DNA of 64,000 bases. Source: a virus. The translations under genes and the position numbers were made by a program. Each line of letters starts with the position of its first letter. Within the stretch, counting starts at the first letter, position 1. Location of the stretch: positions 124,001 to 188,000 of IMG/VR virus record IMGVR_UViG_3300007513_000001, one strand, 5' to 3'. Of this stretch, positions 20,448 through 28,300 are shown in pieces. Below the pieces are notes generated by a model. It was not told where the DNA came from. It searched no databases and saw only the letters and a program-made list of their open reading frames with translations.

Positions 20448-20500
20448 ACTTTGGTATGAAAGAAGATATTTTTTATCTGTATTTTTATTTTGGAGAAAAA

Positions 20501-21025
20501 ATGTCAAGTACTATTTCTGACAAAGTTACAAACTTTATAAAAAATGCAGAAAATGATTTAACTAAATGCAATCAAGACCTAGCAAAATTATTAGATTCTA
20601 AAAGTCAGATTTCAAGTTTATGTAATTCTATTTCTTCTTATTTAACTAACGTTATTAATGGAGTAACTACAGTAGAGAACTTAGAAGATCAGGCAACGAT
20701 GCTGCTTAATTCTTTTGGCGAGCTTTTACAGTTTTCGCAAAAATATCCAGCAGAAATAAATGATAGCTTTAATATTTTGAACGCTAAAAAAGAAATTCAA
20801 ATAAAGAATCTACAGGATCTTAGCGTTCTTTTAGTAGAGATAAAAGAAGTAGAAAAGCATCAAAAAGAAATAATGGAGCAATTAGAGATTGGAAATTCCG
20901 GCTCTAACAAAACTAAAAAATCCCGTCGAAAACCAGGCCAGCGGCCGGAAAGTGTGAAAACTAAAAGATCTTCCTTGCCAAATGTTAAAGAAGAAGATGG
21001 AGAAATTGCTCTCGAAGATATTTAG
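20501..21025 (+). CDS. 174-aa coiled-coil protein, unknown
   Basis: I choose the ATG at 20501 because TGGAG (20491-20495) precedes it by five bases; an in-frame ATG at 20456 has no such site. Residues 1-135 are predicted helical and heptad-rich, with many Lys, Glu, Leu and Gln, so a coiled coil is likely. The last 40 residues are basic, with NKTKKSRRKPGQR, then turn acidic at the end. There is no enzymatic motif. It lies between the 690-aa fibre and a run of large structural genes and may be an assembly factor or chaperone for fibres or baseplate, which is inference from place and form only. Confidence 0.7.
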   Translation: MSSTISDKVTNFIKNAENDLTKCNQDLAKLLDSKSQISSLCNSISSYLTNVINGVTTVENLEDQATMLLNSFGELLQFSQKYPAEINDSFNILNAKKEIQIKNLQDLSVLLVEIKEVEKHQKEIMEQLEIGNSGSNKTKKSRRKPGQRPESVKTKRSSLPNVKEEDGEIALEDI

Positions 21026-21043
21026 TCTAAGAAGGAACATATT

Positions 21044-22000
21044 ATGGCCGGCATATTAGACAACAAAACTCGAGTAATGGACGTTATAATCACTCCGCTC
21101 GGAAGATCTCAGATGGCTTCTGGTAGGATGAAAATTGAATATGCATCTTTTACAGACAGACAGATTATTTATGAATCTGGTTCTTCAGGAGCTCTTTTAG
21201 ATTTAACAGATAATCTCTATTTTGAAGCTTCTCATACTGAAAATGATCAAATAATTTATGAAATTGATCCCGACGGCAATCTTGCGCCATTTCAGTCTGG
21301 AGAGTATGTAATAAACGGGCAAGATGTTACATTTACGACTGGGTCTGCTCAGGGTGCAGCTTATACCGGATCAATTGATTTAATATCGGAAACTATTTGC
21401 AATAATGCTACAGATCATTTTAGGGCTCAAAGAATTATTGGCACCAGAGACCTCTTCAAAGAAGACAAAGGGGCAACATTTAAAATAAATCCAACTACTG
21501 CATCATTTTATGTCTCCGACGACGGTCCTTTAAACGAAGACGAAGATTTAACTAGTATTTCTCAAGATGATGTAGAATGTGTCTTTCAATCTTCTATGTT
21601 TTCTCACTTACCAAATTTTAAATATTTGCCCCCTATGTCTAAACCGCATCTCGACGCTCCGGACGGAGCAGTCTTAGCTGAATATACTCAAATTAACGGT
21701 GTGGGAACAACCGAGTGGTCTACTGTTGAAAGTTATCTCTCAAAATACGATTATCAAACTATAGACTTTGAAGAAACTTCTGGAGAAAATAATATACTGT
21801 GCCAAATTTTTGAAGAAATTTCTGATAGTAGCTCAGGTGGCACCTTGGAAAAACTTTCCGTAATAGATTATGGTACTTTTAATATAGAGTCAGACAGGTC
21901 AGCTCACGTATTTTTTGTGGGTAAGTTATTTAGAGATTCAGTAGGGTCTTTATGTTTCGCAAATTTGATGACTTTAGTATTTGACGATGAGGCAGACTAA
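21044..22000 (+). CDS. 318-aa structural protein with GILDNKTR-type N-terminus
   Basis: The N-terminus reads GILDNKTRVMDVIITPLGRSQ and continues with an A-S-G segment and FTDRQIIYE. The 234-aa protein encoded at 33005 starts with the same pattern (GFLDHST, D-x-x-L-T-x-x-GRKKLAEG, then a D-x-x-x-Y segment). The shared N-terminal 55 residues look like a common docking domain. The rest is acidic and mostly beta, with no recognised motif. A Shine-Dalgarno-like AAGGAAC lies before the ATG. The stop overlaps the next start (TAATG at 21998-22002). A baseplate or tail-appendage role is inferred from neighbours. Confidence 0.75.
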   Translation: MAGILDNKTRVMDVIITPLGRSQMASGRMKIEYASFTDRQIIYESGSSGALLDLTDNLYFEASHTENDQIIYEIDPDGNLAPFQSGEYVINGQDVTFTTGSAQGAAYTGSIDLISETICNNATDHFRAQRIIGTRDLFKEDKGATFKINPTTASFYVSDDGPLNEDEDLTSISQDDVECVFQSSMFSHLPNFKYLPPMSKPHLDAPDGAVLAEYTQINGVGTTEWSTVESYLSKYDYQTIDFEETSGENNILCQIFEEISDSSSGGTLEKLSVIDYGTFNIESDRSAHVFFVGKLFRDSVGSLCFANLMTLVFDDEAD

Positions 22001-25000
22001 TGGGTGGATTCGGTGATTCGATACTTGACTCAGAGGGCGACGGGTCTTCTGGTACAGACAGCGATAGTGAAACTTTCACTCCAGAGACTCACGGTCGAAC
22101 TTTCGCTGAGCCCGGTGGGCCCACCTCGGGCCCCGGTGGGTACACTACTCCCGGGGGCACGACGGGCACCGATGAAGGAAGCTGTGTTATAGAGGGAACG
22201 CTAATTCAAACTCAAAGAGGCTCTATACCTGTTGAGTGGGTTGAGCTTGGAGATAAAGTATATTCTTATGATTTTGATTCTTGTAAATTCGGGTATTTCG
22301 AAGTCTTAGAAATTTTACTACCTGTTAAAAAAGCTTCATGGTTTAAAATAACTACGGCTCTTGGATATACTCTTAGTTGCACAGCTGATCACCCTATTTT
22401 TAGTACTAGCATAGAATCTGGTGAGCTTCCAGTGTCAGAAGCTGAAATAGGAGATCCAGTTTATGTTTTTCAAGATGGAGAAATTGTTAAAGATTTCTTA
22501 GTTTCAAAAGAAAAAATAATCGAAGAAACGATAGTATATAACTTTGAAATCGATATCGTTCATTCTTATTTTAGTGATGGCATCCTTTCCCACAACGCTG
22601 GCACCAAAGGCAGAACTGCAGAAGAAACTATGGAATCTGCCACTGACGCAGCTAGCGCTTCTAGTAAATCGACGTGGCTTGGCGAAGTCGCAGACACCAC
22701 TTCAACGTTCGTGTCGGCAGGGAGGGTCATGGGTGGCTACTATGCCATGGACGCAGCAGATGGCTCAGAGTTATCCACAACAATACCGACCGAAGTGGAC
22801 GGGTGGTCCGGCTCAAGCTATTATATTAATAGTGATGTCGGTCCCTGTATTACTGATATGAAAATAGATTTAGTCGGGACCGATGCAGATTCTGGCAGAA
22901 GTAATTACTTGATGACTCTAGAGTGCACCGCTTGGATAAGAGAGATAGATTTATACAACATTGGCGTTTCCACAGTAGTCGGCCAGCTTTGCAAAAGCTC
23001 TGGTGGAACCACAGCTGATTATTTTTCTTCTGTAGATCCATCTTCTGCCGATGTTATATTTTCGACAATGTCTACGGGTGGACCAGGTCAAGAATTCGTA
23101 GACGAAATTGAAGAAACAGATTATTCTGTAGTTGAAGTATGCAGCGATTGGCCATCTGATCCAGGTATAGTGTTCGGTGACAATATTTCTCTCGATTCGA
23201 GCCACCGTCTTTCGCTTGAATACAACCAAAGAGATACTGCCACTAACGTATTGTTGGAAGCAAGCGCTCTTTTAGAGAGAAGCGGTGACTCTACACCTAC
23301 GCTGATCAATTCTCTTATGGAATTCAATATAGATCCAGCCCTGATAGGCACACTTCAATCTCCAATAGAGACTTGGGAACAATATTATGCAGGGACCCTT
23401 TCGCCGTCCGGCCTGTATACAGTCGAAGGACATGAGTATAGAACACAATATCGATTGTTATATGAGTACCAAGATAGTTTAACTGAGGTTAGCAGCCCCG
23501 TGGCCGCAGGTATTCGTAGTACTTCGCTAAACTTAGCGTATACTCCAATGAAGTTTTATTTTGTTGGATCTATGAGTGACACTCAATTTGAAGATTTCGC
23601 TAGTGACGATTTATTTCTTCGACTTACGTATGTTGCTAGTCCAATGGGTACTTTTACTGAAGCTGATTTAACTTCAGATTTAAAACAAGGGGCCACTAGC
23701 GTTTCATTAGACATACAGGCCGCAGCTAGGGGATATTTTGCTAGAGATTTTGAAACAGTTAACATTAGCGTAGATTCAGCAAACGCTGAAAGACCTTATG
23801 ATATTATTGAATTAGTAAATCCGAATCCGTTTTATGTAAATTGCACAGTAGAAGAAATATCTTATCTTCCGTCCTATGAAAGAACAGCTCAAACTGTGAA
23901 AATGGAACCACTTTCTACCACTTCGATCCATTCACTCAATAATTATCAATTAACTGACACTAGATTTTATAGGTGTGCAGCAACAAGCGCTTTAGATACA
24001 GAGATACAAGTTTACGACGCTGCTGAGTTCAACTCTTGGACCAGGTCAGTATGTATAGCGAGAGCGGATGTATCTATAGACTCTAATGGAGATACTTGGT
24101 TTATTAATTTGCCATCATCATGCACTAAAATAAAGTGGGTAGCTTTTGAAAAGGGAAAAGAAGGAGCTACCGGAATTGAAAAATCGGTACCCTCTCAAAA
24201 TACGATTTATAAAGGGACTATATCTGTTACTACTGAAGAACAAATATCATCATCGTTCACGCGGCGACTCGATATAGGATATGGTAACGGCGCAACTTAT
24301 ACTGTCGAATTTATTTTTCAAGATTCGGATGGTACTATGTTGGGATATTGGGATGCTGCGTATACTACTGCGAGAACTTTTATGGACGCACCAGTGCAGC
24401 CGATTTCTTTTGCGGTAGTGTACGATGCAGATGAGTCGACTGGCTCTGTTAGCATCACCATAGCCGAAGCGATATCTTCTAATTTAACAAGCGAATATAT
24501 GACCGCAGCTACATTTGGAAGCTCTGGTGGAGCGTGGCAGTCAGAAGTAGAATCGATAAAAAATAATGCTGGTATGGTTACAACTTATACAATAACACGC
24601 CAAGATTGTATTACTGGCGAAGAAGAAGTTTTGTCGTCAAATGCCATTGCGGGAGCTACGACTTCATATTCTATTAATAGCGGTGGAGAGTCTAGTAGAA
24701 AAGTAAAATTTAAAGTTGCTCTAAAAGTTGCTTCGTTAGCCGCAGCTTCTGAACAAACAGCAGTCACAACAAAAGAAACAAGGAGTGGAGTAGGAGACGT
24801 GCAATTTGCTTATTTAGCTCAAGAATTAAACTGGCCGCAACTTTTCTACGGCGCAGCTAATCCTGGCCAAGTGTATGGTTTAACAGATTATTTTGAGCAA
24901 CTTTATACGCAAAAAGAAGTTTATTTCACCATAGACCCTAGAGGAGAACTTTCTACCCCGTATGTTATTTCTGTAGATGTAGAAAGAAGCCTAATAGCGC

Positions 25001-25332
25001 AAGCTAATATTGTTACTGTTACGGTTGGTGGAACTTTAGATGAAATAGATCATATTATTTTATATTTGGATCACAATGGTGTTGTCGCTCCTTATAAAGT
25101 CGGCTCGCCGCTGAATTCTAAAGTAGTGTTTGTAGATAAAGACCACTACGATTCGATTGGATACCTATATTATAGGGCCTCTATTTTCTTTGGCACAGAT
25201 AAAACTTATACTCCGGCGAGCGACAGTCCCGCGGGACAAATATTTAGATATAGCGATATCGACTTAAATACAGCTTCCGATGGAATTTGGGGAAGTACAG
25301 ATACCATAGAATCGCTAGAAGGAACGGGGTGA
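22000..25332 (+). CDS. 1110-aa virion-type protein carrying an intein-like Hint domain
   Basis: After 61 Gly/Thr-rich residues comes a complete Hint fold, residues 62-199. It has Cys62 with the GTLIQTQRG block, the CTADHPIF block with Thr128 and His131, and the VYNFEIDIVHSYFSDG block leading to His198-Asn199. The next residue is Ala200, not the Cys, Ser or Thr needed for ordinary splicing, and there is no homing endonuclease insert. This matches bacterial-intein-like (BIL) type A or cleaving mini-inteins. The remaining 910 residues are beta-rich, typical of large baseplate or fibre proteins. The gene overlaps its upstream neighbour by one base. Self-cleavage to release a mature protein beginning near Ala200 is my inference. 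Confidence 0.85.
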   Translation: MGGFGDSILDSEGDGSSGTDSDSETFTPETHGRTFAEPGGPTSGPGGYTTPGGTTGTDEGSCVIEGTLIQTQRGSIPVEWVELGDKVYSYDFDSCKFGYFEVLEILLPVKKASWFKITTALGYTLSCTADHPIFSTSIESGELPVSEAEIGDPVYVFQDGEIVKDFLVSKEKIIEETIVYNFEIDIVHSYFSDGILSHNAGTKGRTAEETMESATDAASASSKSTWLGEVADTTSTFVSAGRVMGGYYAMDAADGSELSTTIPTEVDGWSGSSYYINSDVGPCITDMKIDLVGTDADSGRSNYLMTLECTAWIREIDLYNIGVSTVVGQLCKSSGGTTADYFSSVDPSSADVIFSTMSTGGPGQEFVDEIEETDYSVVEVCSDWPSDPGIVFGDNISLDSSHRLSLEYNQRDTATNVLLEASALLERSGDSTPTLINSLMEFNIDPALIGTLQSPIETWEQYYAGTLSPSGLYTVEGHEYRTQYRLLYEYQDSLTEVSSPVAAGIRSTSLNLAYTPMKFYFVGSMSDTQFEDFASDDLFLRLTYVASPMGTFTEADLTSDLKQGATSVSLDIQAAARGYFARDFETVNISVDSANAERPYDIIELVNPNPFYVNCTVEEISYLPSYERTAQTVKMEPLSTTSIHSLNNYQLTDTRFYRCAATSALDTEIQVYDAAEFNSWTRSVCIARADVSIDSNGDTWFINLPSSCTKIKWVAFEKGKEGATGIEKSVPSQNTIYKGTISVTTEEQISSSFTRRLDIGYGNGATYTVEFIFQDSDGTMLGYWDAAYTTARTFMDAPVQPISFAVVYDADESTGSVSITIAEAISSNLTSEYMTAATFGSSGGAWQSEVESIKNNAGMVTTYTITRQDCITGEEEVLSSNAIAGATTSYSINSGGESSRKVKFKVALKVASLAAASEQTAVTTKETRSGVGDVQFAYLAQELNWPQLFYGAANPGQVYGLTDYFEQLYTQKEVYFTIDPRGELSTPYVISVDVERSLIAQANIVTVTVGGTLDEIDHIILYLDHNGVVAPYKVGSPLNSKVVFVDKDHYDSIGYLYYRASIFFGTDKTYTPASDSPAGQIFRYSDIDLNTASDGIWGSTDTIESLEGTG
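22183..22596 (+). other. Hint (intein-like/BIL) domain coding region
   Basis: Codons for Cys62 through Asn199 of the 1110-aa protein, 138 residues, the size of a minimal Hint fold. Blocks A, B, F and G of inteins are all visible in order. The segment just upstream (about 22110-22175) is locally very GC-rich and encodes Gly/Pro/Thr linkers, including a 12-base palindrome GGTGGGCCCACC at 22114-22125. Confidence 0.85.
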
Positions 25333-25336
25333 ATAA

Positions 25337-28300
25337 ATGTCTGGCACTAATGACTCTACTAATTTTAATTTATGGACTACAGATAATCTAAGCACTACTA
25401 GCGGAGAATCTGCAGTTGATATTTCAGCTTCTAGCGTTGCTTTGGATTCATCAGTCAGTGATATTCCAAGTACGACTAATTCTTCTTCTGGGCTGTCTAC
25501 TACATCTGCAACGATTGATAATGCGGGCACAAATAGAATGCTGACTGAAGTGTTACTTAATCCATTACGCCCAGAGCTTTTAGCAATTTTAGACCTAAAG
25601 TCTTTTAAAGAGTCATCTGATGGTGGCCTGACTCGCACCGATAGTTCTTTTTATGATTACGCCGTAGCAAAACTTGCAGTAAGAGCGTCTGATGCATCGA
25701 CAGTTGCAGAAACTATAGAAAGTCTTTCTACTAGTTATCCAGATGAATTTAGGTCTGCGCTGGCGCAATATGAAACTTCACTTTCTTCTTCTTCTAGCGA
25801 AATAGAGATGCTTAAGCTAGCGTATATGCTAAAACAATATGCTATTTTAGGACCAAATTTTCGTGATTTTTTAGAGATCTTTGATTTCGAAGGTTCAACT
25901 AGCGTAGACCTTGGTCTTGTCACAGATGACGAATACAACGTTTATGATTATTATAGAAAAGTTTTTGGAATTCGAGAGGATGACGATATTTACGTTCCTA
26001 GTAGTACGTTTTTTGCTGAAGCAATTCAACAAACTGCTTTTATGACAGTTATTGGTGCCCCCTATACTATCATGGGCTTTGATCTCAAATCATATGATTC
26101 CGATCTCCGCCCCACAATGTCCCGCAGTTATGTCGGGTGGTCTAATAATTTTGCACTTCCTGAATCTTCAGGCCCCGGCAAATATAACGTTTTCCGCCGC
26201 GGCGGACGATCTACGGAGATGGGTAATATCTCAACCATGCGCCGCGGCGGAAATAGGGGATATTTAGATGCTGAGCGGGCTGTCAGAATAAGAGTTGCCG
26301 TATACAATTCTTTAGATGGTGAATCAGAAAACGCATATCAATCTAAGCATTATCCGCACACTCAAGTATTTTCTTCTATATTGGGAAATAATTTAAACTC
26401 AAGCTATGTAGTAAAACAATGCCAAAAAACCGATGGAGCTTTTGACACTGTTTTGTGGAGCATATTAAAAAAGAAAGCGGGCGCGATCGTTAACACTTCT
26501 TTTTCTACACCTGGAGCGTCAATTTTTAAAAGCTTGGCTGGTTGGGATCCATATTTACAGACACGCTTTAATTCTTCAAAACTGGAAGATGATTCGTTGA
26601 TTAATAGACAGTTTTTACCTGATTTGACCATGTTCGAAAATGGAATTATGGGAGCTGCTTTTGAAGAAAATGAATGCTATGTAGAAAAATGTAAGGTTCA
26701 ATACACAAGCGACACAGGAGACACTGTAGAAACTTCTTCTATCAGAAAAACAATCAATGAAGCTTTTGGTAGTGTAGACGGATCAATATCTTTTGGTGAT
26801 TATGAATCGATTGCAAATAACTTGAGTTCTGCTTGCAAGGATTTTGGCAAAGCGATGGGAAAAATGCATCGATCTGGTAAATACCAAAACTTAAACAAAG
26901 CAGAACAAAATGCTCCTATGAATAAGGGTATTTTTAAAAATTATCCACAGACAGCTTTTGACCCAGGCTCTGTATTTAGCGCGTGTCTTGAGACATTCAA
27001 AGAGAGATTTGCAGAAAATTTTGAAGAATATTATCTTTGGTATGGATTTCAGTTAGATCCAACAATCCCAGACGCATCCACTTCATGGCCCAGGGGAATG
27101 CACGCCACAAGCACTGAAAACATGCTTGGCATGTTCAGTCAACCAGATCCACATCATATTAAAAGGTTTGCTTCTTTGATGGCGTACGGAATAATAAATT
27201 CTGATGACCAAGTAGGAAACAATAACGCAAGATGTTTCGGCCTCGCTATAGCTAAACAAATAGCGGGAGCTTTTGTTGGAGACTTTTATAAAGGCCACTT
27301 AACATTCAGCAACGAAACTGAGGAAGTTGTAGAATTTGAAACCGTTACGTCTACAGATAGCGAAGGGAATCCAACCACAAGCGTACAAGAAACTAAATTC
27401 ATGGCAAAAGTGAACGCCAATCCACTCACTGGCGCGCCAGCGTCGTTAAGAGGCTCATCAAGCGGGGTTTGGGGTGTTTTAGTTCCTCCTAAAGATTTAG
27501 TCGCTTCAGATGGGTCGATAATGAAAAATGTTGCAGATATGAATGTAGACACCGATAAGGCGACAGTCAGCTCAGATTATTTAGCTATCTATCAAAGATC
27601 TGCACACGGTAATGGTTTCATAGCAGATAATGCTTTTGCTGGTGAATCGCTGGGCGGAACCAATTTTTCCGATATGCAGCTGTCTGGCTGGATGCAGTGG
27701 GCCCCATGGTTTAATCCAGAAGCAGATAATATATACGGTGGCGGAGCTCACTTTTTTACCAAACAGTTCTGCTCTTTACGCTCAGCCGGAGGGGGCGGCC
27801 AAGCCTATCTCAAGGATAAGTTCGATGAGCTCTTAGAGTCTTCTTATCAAGAAGCAGAAATCTCTTGGGGCGCTGACACCCTCCACGCGAGCGGTAAGAC
27901 TTTTACTCCCAAGGACTCTCTTTTTGAAGCTTGCAACATGTGGAAATATTCTTGGCATTGGGCGAAAGATTTCCACGAAGAGTCAGATGTTCCTTACATT
28001 CCACTTTTGGCAAATTTATGGGCTGCTGAAATGATAGAGATGTGTTTATTGACTTTTAGAAAAATTTTAAAAACAAGAGGACATAATATTGGACCAGCAA
28101 GCCCAGCTGATCTTTGTTTTCCATTCGAAGCTAATACAGCTCCATATACAGACTCGGGTGGATATGCAGATATAATAATGGACAACTTAGAACGAGTTGG
28201 CGAAACGGATTGTGAAGATTTTCCAGCCAGCGAGTGTTTCTGGCAGGCTGAGGCGCACGATCAAGATTATTCTACTGGGATTGGGTTTAGATACTGGGTA

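Noticed and set aside
20456-20500. Earlier ATG starts for several genes (20456, 46626, 48991) and TTG starts (56246, 56663, 58537)
   Set aside because: In most cases a downstream ATG has a proper Shine-Dalgarno site or a stop-start overlap and the extension adds unlikely residues. At 56663 the TTG lies inside the hairpin, so the ATG at 56678 was kept despite lacking a ribosome site.
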